Part shown: one piece after another, positions 1 to 9,250 of the stretch
Position numbering within the stretch: the stretch's first letter is position 1
Layout: the number at the start of each line of letters is the position of its first letter
Assembly (NCBI GenBank): GCA_026075535.2
Contig: AP026544.2
Span: 5,828,001 to 5,892,000 of the forward strand
DNA: 64,000 bases
Reading direction: 5' to 3'
Origin: Tricholoma matsutake
Taxonomy: Eukaryota; Basidiomycota; Agaricomycetes; Agaricales; Tricholomataceae
The notes under the pieces: model-generated
Database searches by the model: none
What the model was told of the DNA's origin: nothing
The model's input: the letters and a program-made list of their open reading frames with translations, nothing else
Program-made: the position numbers and the translations under genes

Positions 1-1563
1 CCCCTCAAGCCCAAGGTTACCTGGAGGTACCTCAGATTCTTCTTTGATCGCAAACTCTCCTTCAAGGAGCATATGCGGTTTTATTCCACCAAAGCCCTCA
101 CCACTGCAAGGGCGATGGGAATGCTCGGCAATTCTGTCAGGGGGCTGACCCCTATGCAGAAGCGCCTTTTGTACCGTTCGTGTGTCGTACCTATCATGAC
201 ATACGGACTCAGACTTTGGCACTTCAAGGGCGCTCACGTCAAAGGTGTCATCAGAACGTTGGCCCAAGTGCAGTCTATTGCTGCTCGCTGGATCCTCGGT
301 GCATTCAGAACCACCCCTATCGGTGGTCTGGAAAACTGCTGCCCATGCAGCTGTTACTGTGTCGTCTAGTCGATAGGGGAGTATTCCGAACCCCCTTACT
401 GGCCCCATCACACCCCCTAAGAGCAATCTTAGGGCCTAATCATGTTGGCACCACCCACTCTCATGAGCTAGGCCTCTGGGGAGGGAACGTGCTCGACACA
501 CTCACCCTACAGGGTCCATCTGTCGCCTCGGCTGCAGCTTTGGCCCTCGTACCAGGCGATGAATTCGACCCCTTTGGGGATGAAAACACACCTGGAAACA
601 GAGTGAAGGATCTGTTCCCCACTCGCTTCTCCTCTCATCGCCTCACCTCCAAGGAGGATGGAGCGAGGAATTCTTACAGGAGTGACCTCGACAAAGCCTG
701 GGCGTCTGCCCAAGTAGAGGATGACACTCTCGTCGTTGCAGTGGTCCACACGCCTCGGTGCCCACAGATGCTAAGTTTCAAGCTGTCGCCTGCGCTCTTG
801 TCTTTGGACAGGGAGAACAGGTGGATCGCGTTGTCTCAGCTTCTGGGAGGAGAACCCCCCTGGAAGTCGAACTTTTTGCTCTTCAACTAGGTGTCTCGGC
901 TGCTTGCAGCAGGGGGTGCAAAAAGTTGGTGATTTTTTTGGATTCTACTATGGGCATCGAGTCCCTAATTGATCCAAAGCCACGTTCTGGGCAAATCTTT
1001 GCCCTGGACGCTTGTCGCTCTCTTCGCCCCTGGCTAGCTGGAGACGAGGAGAGGAACATTACATTCTGGCATGTCCCCTCGAAATTCGAGTGGAACATAC
1101 ACAAGATGGCTCACGATGTAGCTACATCTACCAAGATCTCTGTGGGCAGACACCCGTGGACGTCTCTAGACTACCTTAAAAATCAGGTCGAAAAGGCCGT
1201 TTGTAAGGATTGGCACACCCGGTTCTCAGATCCAGCGTATCGTGGACGGCACTTCTACTAACTCAAAGGAGTAGGTGGAAAACCGGTACTACCCTCGACT
1301 CACAAAGGTGGGCCTTGGCTGAAAGTAATGGGAAACAACACTATGTTGACTTCTTGTTCAACTCATATGATCACTGGCCATGCTCCTATGGGGGAGTATC
1401 GTCAACGTTTATCCCTCGACGGGGAATACCAGTGCTGGTGTCTTGGCCCTGAGATCCAAACTCGAGACCATTTATTATGCGTCTGCCATGCAGTGGACCG
1501 CAAGGAAACTCGTGCAAGCCCTGACACCGTCGAAGGCTTTCAAGAATTCATGGACAATAATTC
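1..1563 (+). pseudogene. A0: decayed LINE-A ORF2, C-terminal half
   Basis: This is the remnant of an A-family ORF2 entering from the left edge, covering the end of the RT domain, the connection region, RNase H and part of the C-terminal finger. It is broken. About 10 nt are missing near 330-340 relative to intact copies, the frame is disturbed again near 750, and a CAA codon has become TAA at 1259-1261. It is interrupted at 1563 by A1 and resumes at 8014. It is more diverged than the other A copies here, which makes it one of the oldest insertions in the window. Confidence 0.9.
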
Positions 1564-1580
1564 TTTTTTTTTTTTTTTTT

Positions 1581-2104
1581 GGATCAAAGATTTATAACGC
1601 GGCGCCCGGTCGCAGTCCGCGGTAGAGACGTACAAGCAGAGTACACTACGCCCAGCCCAAGTCCTCCTCCTGCTAATCTTCGCACCAACCACCTGGATAA
1701 CTGCGATGACCACTAAGGGGGCCCCCTTTATCGAGTAAACGGACTTGCCAGTGGTGGCGTACCGACAACCCGGACTTGACGATGTCGTGTTCCCCGATCC
1801 CTACGGGTATGAGTGCAAGATTTAGGGGAAACTGCCGCCCCGACGTGAGCCTCTCAGCTCGGAAAGGAAAGCGTGGTCGACTGAGATCGTCGCAACGCGT
1901 AACCGACAGCGGATCTGAAAGCGCTCAGGCGCCTCCCCGAACCGGTACCTAGTTTCGTGTCCCCCCTCCCTGACAGTCGCTCCTGAACACGGGTGGGCCC
2001 CCTTTATGAGGGTTAACGGACTCGTCTGGTGCCCTACGGCCACCCCGACATACTGATAACACTAGCTAGAACCAGATGGGGGTCATACGCCCTGCGCGCA
2101 CAAC
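1581..2104 (-). promoter_or_regulatory. LINE-A 3' UTR with shared terminus
   Basis: This is the 3' UTR of A1. The terminal block at 1581-1622 (CCGCGGACTGCG through GCGTTATAAA to the poly(A)) is shared with every B copy. It also contains a GGGGGCCCCC palindrome and, further upstream, the TGAGAG stem-loop. In LINEs with stringent template choice, such 3' sequences are what the RT recognises. That role here is inferred from the sharing. Confidence 0.75.
1847..1860 (-). promoter_or_regulatory. 3'-UTR stem-loop, loop TGAGAG (LINE-A form)
   Basis: Read on the element strand it is GAGC-TGAGAG-GCTC, a 4-bp stem with a 6-nt loop, preceded by a CTTTCC tract. B copies keep the loop but change both stem arms together (TGGC/GCCA or TGTC/GACA), which supports a real RNA structure. 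Confidence 0.7.
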
Positions 2105-5100
2105 CTATCCTGGGTCCCACGCAAGTGAGTTGAACGACCCTAGCGCTGGGTTATTGTCCATAAATTCAGTGAAGCCTTCGACAGAGTCTGGGCTTGCACG
2201 AGTCTCTTTGCGATCCACCTTGTGGCAGACGCGCAGTAGATGGTCTCGAGTTTGAACCCCGGGACCAAGACACCAACATTGGTACTCCCCGTCGAGGGAT
2301 AAGCGTTGATGATACTCCCCTATAGGAGCATGGCCAGTGATCATGCGGGTTGAACGGGAAGTCAACGTAGTGTTGCTCCCCATTACTTTCAGCCAAGGCC
2401 CACCTTTGTGAGTCGAGGGTAATACTGGTTTTCCACCAACACCTTTGAGTTGGTGGAAGTGTCGTCCACGGTACGCAGGATCTGCGAACCGAGTGTGCCA
2501 ATCCTTACAAACGGCCTTTTCGACCTGGTTTTTAAGGTAATCTAGAGACGTCCGCGGGTGTCTGCCCACGGAGATCTTGGTAGATGTGGCTACATCATGA
2601 GCCATCTTATGTACGTTCCACTCGAACTTCGAGGGGACGTGCCAGAATGTAACGTTCCTCTCCTCGTCTCCGGATAGCCAGGGACGAAGGGAGCGACAAG
2701 CGTCCAGAGCAAAGATTTGCTCAGAGCGTGGTTTAGGATCAATTAGGGACTCAATGCCCGTAGTAGAATCCGAGAATATCACCAACTTTTTGCATCCTCT
2801 GCTGCAAGCAGCCGAGACGCCCAGTTGGAGAGCAAAGAGTTCGACTTCTGGGGGGGTTCTCCTCCCAGAGGCAGAGACAACGCGATCGACCTGTTCTCCC
2901 TGTCCGAAGACTAGAGCACAGGCGACAGCCTGAAATTTAGCATCTGTGGGCACTGAGGCGTCCACTGCAACGACGAGAGTGTCTTCCTCAACCAGGGCAG
3001 AAGCCCAGGCCTTATCGAGGTCGCTCCTATAAGAACTCTTCGCTCCATCCTCCTTAGAGGTGAGGCGCTGAGAGGAGAAGCGAGCGGGGAATAAATCCTT
3101 CACTCTGTTTCCAGGTGTGTTTTCTTCCCCAAAGGGGTCGAACTCATCGCCTGGTACGAGGGCCAAGGCTGCAGCCGAAGCGGCAGACGGCCCTTGCAAG
3201 GTGAGTGTGTCGAGCACGTTCCCTCCCCAGAGTCCAAGCTCATGAGAGTGGGTGGTGCCAACGTGATTAGGTCCCAAGATCGCTCTTAGGGGGTGTGATG
3301 GAGCCAATAGAGGGGTCCTGAATACCCCTCTGTCGACTAAGCGACGCAGTAACAGCTGCATAGGCAGCAGTCCCGCGATACTTTCCAGGCCACCAATTGG
3401 GGTGGTTCTGAATGCACCGAGGATCCAACGTGCAGCGATGGACTGCACTTGGGCCAACGTCTTGATGACACCTTTGACGCGAGCGCCTTTGAAGTGCCAT
3501 AATCTGAGTCCGTATGTCATAATGGGTACGACGCACGAACGGTAGAGTAGGCGTTTCTGCATAGGGGTTAACCCTCTGACAGAATTGCCCAGCATTCCCA
3601 TCGCCCTCGCAGTGGTGAGAGCTTTGGTGGAGTAGAATCGCGTATGCTCCTTGAAGGAGAGCTTACGGTCAAAGAAGAATCCGAGGTACCTCCAGGTGAC
3701 CTTGGGTTTGAGAGGGGTGTTGCCCGTGTAAGGGGCGAAACCCAGATCGATGGGTAAGGGAGTGAACCTCCTCGCCCTTGAAAAGTGGAATATCTCGGAC
3801 TTGTCATGTTCGAGGACTAGTCCGAGGGAGGTGAATGCCTGGAAGATCCAGCCATACGCTTTCTTTAGAAGGGGGAGGTTGTCCTCCAACTGTGGGGAGC
3901 GGGCGATGAGGGTACCATCGTCCACATACGACATGAGATCGACATCTCTGCCGATTTCGCTTCTTCTGAAGAGCTTCATGATGGGCATCAAATACAACGC
4001 CGATAAGACAGGGGACAAAGCAGAGCCTTGACCCACTCCCACATCTGCTGCAAAGGAGCCAGACGAGAAAGCGTTCCATTTGTAGGTCGTTTTGCGACCG
4101 ACAAGGTATGAACGGAAGAAGTTCACTACTTGCGCAGGGAACCCCGACCGAGAGATGATCTCCAACAGAACTTGGTGGTTCAAGGAGGGAAAGAATTGAG
4201 CGATGTCGAAAGCGACAACGCTCGTCTTGAGTCCCTTGGCCCATCCTGCTCTGACTAGGTGGGTAAGGTAGATACCTGCATCCTCAGTGGAACGCTGGGC
4301 GACGCCTCCGAACTGGTTTTGTTCGAAAGCCTCGTGTGCGACGCCGTCGAACTGAAGTCGCCTTGACAACATCTTTTCGACTAATTTGCCCAAAGTGTTC
4401 AGAAGCACAATGGGTCTGAACGACTTAGGGGTGGAGTAGTTAGGCTTCCCTGGTTTCGGGATAATGACCGACAGGGACTCCTTAAAGTGATCTGGCCAAT
4501 GGCCAGCGGTGATGCACGCCTCAGCAATGCGGGTGATGAGCCCTGCCACTTCTGGGTTGCTGCACCAGTGTTTTAGGTGCGACCACGTAACATGATCGGG
4601 ACCTGGAGCGGAACGGGAAGAGCACGCGTTTAGCGCTTCTTTCATTTCCGTAACGGAGAATGGGATCCAGACCCTTTCAGGCACTGGATCAAGTTCATCA
4701 AGGAAGCTCAGATCTACAACTCGATCTGATGCAGCGTTATAGGACCCATCAAGGGCAGCCCAGAGAGATTCCAGATCGTTACAAGGTTCCCCCCGATAGG
4801 AGATCGCCTCATACGATGGGAGGTTGCGTTGACGAGTCCAGGACATGAGGTCCCATGGTCGCCTATTCATCGTAGCCACTTCTTGGATACGGTCGTCGAA
4901 GAAATCACGCTTAGCGTGCCGCATGATTTTCCTATAAAGCCTCCAGTCCTCTCCATCACGGGAGGCTCTGTAAGCGTCTAGAGCACCACTGCATTCGTCT
5001 GTCCACCAGCCTTTGGACAACTTGCCGAGGCGAGATTCCTTGGCATGGTTTTCCCATGCTTTGTTTAAAATCGTTGATATCGCCGAAACGACGTCATCGA

Positions 5101-5974
5101 TTTCTGCCGAAGTATCTCCGTGCCAGTCTAGCCATGGAGTTAAAGCGGAGGAGACAGCATCTCGGTAGGATGCTTCCTCCTCGGAACCTTTTTTGATGGA
5201 CCACTTGGTGACCGGGACCAGAGATCCCGGGCCAGGTAGCACTAACGTCAAAGGGGCGTGGTCAGACGTCCCCCTGGCTTCAGGTACAATCTCGCAATAC
5301 AGTACAAATCTAAGATCTGTAGGTACAAACATCAGGTCGATCACCGTGGGGTGAAAGCCCTGTTGTGGGGGAAAATGAGTAGGGCCCTCCATGACTGGTA
5401 GGGCTCTTGTCAGGCCTAGTGCCGTTGCTGTTTCCACTAAGTGGTCAGCATGGATCGAGTGTTCAGGCCCCTGGGGGTCCCAGGAGGCGTGTCTCACGTT
5501 GAAATCGCCGCACATGAAATGCAAGCGTGGGATCGTCATGACGCTCTCGAACAAGAGTGTGATGGCCGTATGTTGGCTATCCGAGTAGACGTTAGCGAGC
5601 AGCATGACATCCTCCCCTATTCCCAGTGAGAACAGAAGAATGTCACGATCGTCGATCAGATCTCGTCTGAGACCCGGTCTTAGATTGGCGATGCTATTTG
5701 CAAAATATACAGCAACGCGTGGAGGGGAGTCGATCCCCGATGGGCGCACTAAGGTACCCCAATTTGGGCTCATTGGTGCGCCAATGACTTCTTCCCCGTC
5801 CCTATTGTGGGCAGAGGGGGCGTGTCTTATTAATCGCCAAGGAGGCTCTTGAATAAAGAGCAAATCATAGTCATCTACGAAATCTGCCAGTAGCGAGTCC
5901 ATGTAACCCCAATTTCTGTTTACATTTTGACTAAATACGCGTAGCTGGGGGGTAGATCTAAGTCTGTCCCTCAT
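2105..5974 (-). CDS. LINE-A ORF2: endonuclease / reverse transcriptase / RNase H
   Basis: This 1289-aa polyprotein would nick target DNA and reverse-transcribe its own RNA from the nick. An APE-type endonuclease occupies about residues 10-245, with QEP at 42-44, GDFN at 156-159 and SDH at 237-239. Reverse transcriptase spans about 500-760, with the first catalytic Asp in FDIAQFF (589-595), GQGSALSP near 648-655 and YVDD at 683-686. RNase H spans about 1000-1128, with acidic residues D1005, E1043, D1069 and D1127. A C-terminal Cys/His finger uses C1233, C1235, H1245 and C1250. The start ATG abuts the ORF1 stop codon (TAA ATG), which argues for coupled re-initiation. All the catalytic motifs I looked for are present, and length and order match LINE ORF2 proteins that keep RNase H. 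Confidence 0.96.
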   Translation of the reverse strand: MRDRLRSTPQLRVFSQNVNRNWGYMDSLLADFVDDYDLLFIQEPPWRLIRHAPSAHNRDGEEVIGAPMSPNWGTLVRPSGIDSPPRVAVYFANSIANLRPGLRRDLIDDRDILLFSLGIGEDVMLLANVYSDSQHTAITLLFESVMTIPRLHFMCGDFNVRHASWDPQGPEHSIHADHLVETATALGLTRALPVMEGPTHFPPQQGFHPTVIDLMFVPTDLRFVLYCEIVPEARGTSDHAPLTLVLPGPGSLVPVTKWSIKKGSEEEASYRDAVSSALTPWLDWHGDTSAEIDDVVSAISTILNKAWENHAKESRLGKLSKGWWTDECSGALDAYRASRDGEDWRLYRKIMRHAKRDFFDDRIQEVATMNRRPWDLMSWTRQRNLPSYEAISYRGEPCNDLESLWAALDGSYNAASDRVVDLSFLDELDPVPERVWIPFSVTEMKEALNACSSRSAPGPDHVTWSHLKHWCSNPEVAGLITRIAEACITAGHWPDHFKESLSVIIPKPGKPNYSTPKSFRPIVLLNTLGKLVEKMLSRRLQFDGVAHEAFEQNQFGGVAQRSTEDAGIYLTHLVRAGWAKGLKTSVVAFDIAQFFPSLNHQVLLEIISRSGFPAQVVNFFRSYLVGRKTTYKWNAFSSGSFAADVGVGQGSALSPVLSALYLMPIMKLFRRSEIGRDVDLMSYVDDGTLIARSPQLEDNLPLLKKAYGWIFQAFTSLGLVLEHDKSEIFHFSRARRFTPLPIDLGFAPYTGNTPLKPKVTWRYLGFFFDRKLSFKEHTRFYSTKALTTARAMGMLGNSVRGLTPMQKRLLYRSCVVPIMTYGLRLWHFKGARVKGVIKTLAQVQSIAARWILGAFRTTPIGGLESIAGLLPMQLLLRRLVDRGVFRTPLLAPSHPLRAILGPNHVGTTHSHELGLWGGNVLDTLTLQGPSAASAAALALVPGDEFDPFGEENTPGNRVKDLFPARFSSQRLTSKEDGAKSSYRSDLDKAWASALVEEDTLVVAVDASVPTDAKFQAVACALVFGQGEQVDRVVSASGRRTPPEVELFALQLGVSAACSRGCKKLVIFSDSTTGIESLIDPKPRSEQIFALDACRSLRPWLSGDEERNVTFWHVPSKFEWNVHKMAHDVATSTKISVGRHPRTSLDYLKNQVEKAVCKDWHTRFADPAYRGRHFHQLKGVGGKPVLPSTHKGGPWLKVMGSNTTLTSRSTRMITGHAPIGEYHQRLSLDGEYQCWCLGPGVQTRDHLLRVCHKVDRKETRASPDSVEGFTEFMDNNPALGSFNSLAWDPG

Positions 5975-5977
5975 TTA
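5972..5977 (-). promoter_or_regulatory. ORF1 stop / ORF2 start junction TAAATG
   Basis: The ORF1 stop codon TAA is followed immediately by the ORF2 ATG, with no spacer. The same junction is kept in A4 (22896-22901), A3 (32246-32251), A7 (44024-44029) and A10 (63989-63994). Termination-reinitiation at closely apposed stop and start codons is established for some LINEs, for example the UAAUG of SART1. Its use here is inferred. Confidence 0.7.
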
Positions 5978-7885
5978 CGTTCGGCCACCGCGTCCTGCGG
6001 GATGGTAAGTAGGAGGAGATCGAGAGTTGCGTCTCGAACTCACCTCGTCGTAGCGAGCCTTGATCCAGTCACGGTCAAAGCGATGTCGCCAGAAATTGCA
6101 TCGACGATCGTCGGATGCGTGGTTCTTCCGGCAGTTCAAGCACCTAGCCGGGTGAGGACAAGCTGCCCCCTCTGGGGTAGCTGGGATAGGAGGGTTCGCT
6201 TTGGCGTTTCCCTTACAGCACCCCGCTAGGGCACGATGGTGCTCCTTGCGGTGTGGGCCTGCACAGATCGGACACTTCGACTGTGGAGCTCTGCATGCTG
6301 GGGTGGGGTGACCCCACTTCCAGCATCGTTGGCAAAGAGGCAGCCCAGGGTTCGCCCTGGCCGCCCTGACATAGGCGACGTAGCGTCCAAATTGGACGCC
6401 ACGACCGATGAGAGCCTTGGCTCTTGCACCGCTGACTGAGTCAGCGATGTTAAGGTATACGGTGCACGTATCCGACATTTTCGAATCGCGTACTACCCGA
6501 GGAGGGACTTGGAGCACTGTGAGGTCCGATATTCCGGACTTTCCCAAGTGTGCAATGACAACATCAGGCGTTAAGGCCTTGTCGTTAGCGATAAACGGCA
6601 CATCGACCAACTTGAGGTACGATGTGGAGGTGGGTAACGCTGCGTCTACTTGCAGTGCGTAAGGGAACGCTTTATGGGCGGCCTCCTTGAAACAACGAAG
6701 ATCCTCCTCAGAGGCGACGACGTCTGTGGCTACTGATATATTACCAGCGTGCATTGATGCGGATTGGGCCACCAGTTTGGAGTGGTGCAATCCGAGGGTG
6801 ATCCGGACATGGTCCAGGAAGTCAGCTGGGTTCGTCTCCGCCCCGAGGGGGGGACGAACGTGGACAAGGACCTGTCGTCTCGACGGTCCGTGTACGGTAG
6901 GTGAAGGCTTGGATGCCTTCGGTTTAGATGGACCTACATGCTGCTGTATGTCAGCCAGCTTGTCGGTTGGAAGTTCAGGGAAGGCCTTGGCTAAACGCAC
7001 GAGGCCATCCATGGATGTGTTAGGTGGTCGCCCCCCAGGGAAGCGAGCAACCTGAGCGAAGGTCCCCCTGCCCGAAGGCCTGGTGGACCAGTTCACGGGG
7101 GGAGGTGGTCCTCGACCCCATGATGTAGAGACGCCCCCTGTTGGGGGTTTTGGAAGAGGTCGAGCCCCTTTCGGGCCTCGAGTTCTCGTCGATTTGTGAG
7201 GGGGGGGGCGTTGCCCATCCCATCCCTCCAGGTAGTCCACATTGGGATTGTCGGTGACTGTACCCGACCTAGGTCGTTTACTGCCCCCTGCGATTCTATC
7301 TATTGCTCCCCGGAGCAGAGAGCTCCCCGAGTTGCGATCAATGCCAGCCTCGGCAGCTGCTACCAGCACCGAGCCCAGACGTTCTGCTATAAGCTGCCGG
7401 TCTTCAGCAGTGGGTCGTCGAGATCCCGTCCTGTTGAGGACAACACGGAATCCTTCAGCGTACTCTCCCAAGTCTTTGGCGAAGGTCTGGGGTCCACTCC
7501 AGTCGTCGCTAGCCATCTCCGTGTCTTGAATGACGTGGGTAGAGAGATTGTCGGCCACTTCATCAGCCCACGAAGCAGGTGTAGAAGGGGTAGCCGGAGG
7601 TGCAGGAGACGCAGTCGCATCCCTGGAAGATAACGCTGGCACGCTGAAACGCTGTGCTCGCGGAGTGACGATGCCCGCCCCATAGGGGGAGGGGGTTGGA
7701 GAGCCTCTTTGGGTCCTGTGAGGACCCACTGAGGGTGTATTCTGTGTGGATCTGCGGCTCGAAGCGAGCCGCAGGGAATCAATTGGATCGTCGCCAGGAG
7801 TTCTGGGCGTACCGGATCTGGAAGGTCTCCCCTCGTCCATCGCTTCACCCGATCTCCCCCCTTTTCTGGAGTATGATTCTGACAT
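5975..7885 (-). CDS. LINE-A ORF1: gag-like nucleic-acid-binding protein
   Basis: This 636-aa protein is encoded upstream of ORF2 and is expected to coat the element RNA in a ribonucleoprotein particle. The first ~330 residues are low-complexity, rich in Ser, Pro, Arg and Gly, and probably disordered. A more structured region follows (about 330-515), then three zinc knuckles. The first is a canonical CX2CX4HX4C at 518-531; the second starts with CPIC at about 538; the third runs from about 582 to 596 (CX2CX3HX6C). The C-terminus is basic. This is the usual gag-like arrangement for LINEs of the jockey/I/Tad groups. The start chosen is the first ATG, 126 nt from the element 5' end. No frame damage is seen. 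Confidence 0.93.
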   Translation of the reverse strand: MSESYSRKGGRSGEAMDEGRPSRSGTPRTPGDDPIDSLRLASSRRSTQNTPSVGPHRTQRGSPTPSPYGAGIVTPRAQRFSVPALSSRDATASPAPPATPSTPASWADEVADNLSTHVIQDTEMASDDWSGPQTFAKDLGEYAEGFRVVLNRTGSRRPTAEDRQLIAERLGSVLVAAAEAGIDRNSGSSLLRGAIDRIAGGSKRPRSGTVTDNPNVDYLEGWDGQRPPPHKSTRTRGPKGARPLPKPPTGGVSTSWGRGPPPPVNWSTRPSGRGTFAQVARFPGGRPPNTSMDGLVRLAKAFPELPTDKLADIQQHVGPSKPKASKPSPTVHGPSRRQVLVHVRPPLGAETNPADFLDHVRITLGLHHSKLVAQSASMHAGNISVATDVVASEEDLRCFKEAAHKAFPYALQVDAALPTSTSYLKLVDVPFIANDKALTPDVVIAHLGKSGISDLTVLQVPPRVVRDSKMSDTCTVYLNIADSVSGARAKALIGRGVQFGRYVAYVRAARANPGLPLCQRCWKWGHPTPACRAPQSKCPICAGPHRKEHHRALAGCCKGNAKANPPIPATPEGAACPHPARCLNCRKNHASDDRRCNFWRHRFDRDWIKARYDEVSSRRNSRSPPTYHPAGRGGRT

Positions 7886-8011
7886 GCGCTGGTAAGACGC
7901 TGGTTATACCGGATCGCTAAGATCGAGGACGGATTGAGCTACAAAAGTAAGAAACGGTGTCGACGAAGTTTTTTGTGGCTGTGCACGTCACGGTAAGAAG
8001 ACAAGAAGCGA
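7886..8011 (-). promoter_or_regulatory. LINE-A 5' leader and conserved 5' terminus
   Basis: This 126-nt untranslated leader of A1 ends at the element 5' boundary. The same terminus recurs at 26282, 36570 and 41978. A full-length LINE that keeps its 5' end normally carries an internal promoter in or near this region. I see no recognisable promoter box beyond an AT-rich patch just upstream of ORF1. Its first 18 nt resemble the 5' end of family B. Confidence 0.6.
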
Positions 8012-8013
8012 CG

Positions 8014-8614
8014 TGGACAATAATTCTGCATTAGGATCGTTCACCCCGCTTGCATGGGATCCAGGATAGGTTGTGCGCGCAGGGCGTATGACCCCCGTCT
8101 GGTTCTGGCTAGTGTTATCGGTATGTCGGGGTGGCTGTAGGGCACCAGACGAGTCCGTTAACCCTCATAAAGGGGGCCCACCCGTGTTCAGGAGCGACTG
8201 TCAGGGAGGGGGGACACAAACCCAGGTACTGGTTCGGGGAGGCGCCTGAGCGCTCTCAGATCCACTGTCGGTTATGCGTTACGGCGACTCAGCCGACTAC
8301 GCTTTCCTTTCCAAGCTGAGAGGCTCATGTCGGGGCGGCAGTATCCCCTAAATCTTGCACACATACCCGTAGGGATTCGGGGAACACAACATCGTCAAGC
8401 TCGGGTTGTCGGTACGCCACCACTGGCAAGTCCGTTTACTCGATAAAGGGGGGCCCCCTTAGTGGTCATTGCAGCTATCCAGGTGGTTGGTGCGAAGATC
8501 AGCAGGAGGAGGACTTGGGCTGGGCATAGTGTACTCTGTTTGTATGTCTCTACCGCAGACTGCGTTCGGGCGTCGCATTATAAAATTTTGACCCAAAAAA
8601 AAAAACAAAAAAAA
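8014..8614 (+). mobile_element. A0 remainder: end of ORF2, 3' UTR and poly(A)
   Basis: The sequence resumes at the duplicated TGGACAATAATTCT and continues through the last ORF2 codons and a full A-type 3' UTR to an interrupted A tract at 8595-8614. The TGAGAG stem-loop is degraded here (AAGC against GCTC near 8314-8328), which agrees with an old copy. Confidence 0.9.
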
Positions 8615-9242
8615 TAGGCCTCACCAATGACCACGCTGAGCTTGAAGAAGGGGATCACCCCTTCTCATCACCGCCCATCAGGGCTGTTGTCGGGTTGGTG
8701 GCAAAACACCGCCTCCCTCTACCTTCCTCCCACTGTGGGGGGGATGATGTCATCGAGCACATGCTCGAAGTAGCATATGCTCAAGGGGGGGCCTCGGCCC
8801 CCTACCTATGGTAGCTCTGGTGAATAACCAGTTGCCTCGTCACTGTCACTCATGCTTGGACACAGTGATGGTCCACTTCACTTGCCTGGGGTGGTCAATC
8901 CTCATTGTCTGGTGAAAGACGGTTACTCTTCCCGCAAGGGAGGACTTATGTTGAACCGCCTGATCTGACTTCGGTTGGATATGTGGCCGGGGGGACTGAG
9001 ATAGCACCAGACAGCGAACTAACGGCTAGCTTCTGCAGGGGGGGCCCCTCCCCTATAGATTATTGCCTTTCCTGTCTGAGAGGACAATGCTGGTATGCCC
9101 ACCGTAATGTGGCTTCTGCAAGGGACCTGGTGTGGGATGCGGACAGAGGGAATGTGTAGTCTTAGTAGTACCTTTGTTTGTATTTTGACCCGTGGACTGC
9201 GATTGAGCCCCGCGTTATAAATTCTGACCCAAAAAAAAAAAA
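8615..9242 (+). mobile_element. B-0: 5'-truncated type-3 B element (3' UTR only)
   Basis: This fragment begins within the last ~8 codons of a type-3 B ORF (compare the C-terminus of the gene at 38478-39308) and runs through the complete B 3' UTR to poly(A) at 9231-9242. The stem-loop at 9073-9086 is TGTC-TGAGAG-GACA. No clear target duplication is visible. It starts almost exactly where B-f starts. Confidence 0.85.
9073..9086 (+). promoter_or_regulatory. 3'-UTR stem-loop, loop TGAGAG (type-3 B form)
   Basis: TGTC-TGAGAG-GACA. Compared with other B copies (TGGC/GCCA), one internal base pair has changed on both sides, G:C to T:A, with the loop constant. B-i has the same form on the minus strand near 37998-38015. 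Confidence 0.7.
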
Positions 9243-9250
9243 TTGTCGCA

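Larger units (their letters stand above)
1564..8011 (-). mobile_element. A1: full-length, apparently intact LINE-A retrotransposon
   Basis: This complete 6.45-kb non-LTR element lies on the minus strand. It has a 17-nt poly(A) (T run 1564-1580), a ~520-nt 3' UTR, ORF2, ORF1, a 126-nt leader and the 5' terminus CGCTTCTTGTCTTCTTAC ending at 8011. It is flanked by a perfect 14-bp target-site duplication, TGGACAATAATTCT, at 1551-1564 and 8014-8027, with two extra bases (8012-8013) at the 5' junction. Both ORFs are uninterrupted. The exact duplication and open frames indicate a recent insertion and possible competence. The Tad1-like assignment rests on domain order and motif wording and is an inference. 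Confidence 0.95.

Noticed and set aside
180..890. A 236-aa plus-strand frame in A0
   Set aside because: It is a wrong-frame reading through the frameshifted A0 ORF2 and matches no frame used in intact copies over most of its length.
6687..7055. A 122-aa plus-strand frame opposite LINE-A ORF1, repeated in A4
   Set aside because: It is the antisense shadow of the GC-rich ORF1. No motif of its own is present, and it recurs only because ORF1 recurs.
8595..8614. Homopolymer runs as microsatellites
   Set aside because: Each A or T run of 11-27 nt sits exactly at the 3' end of an A or B copy and is its poly(A) tail.
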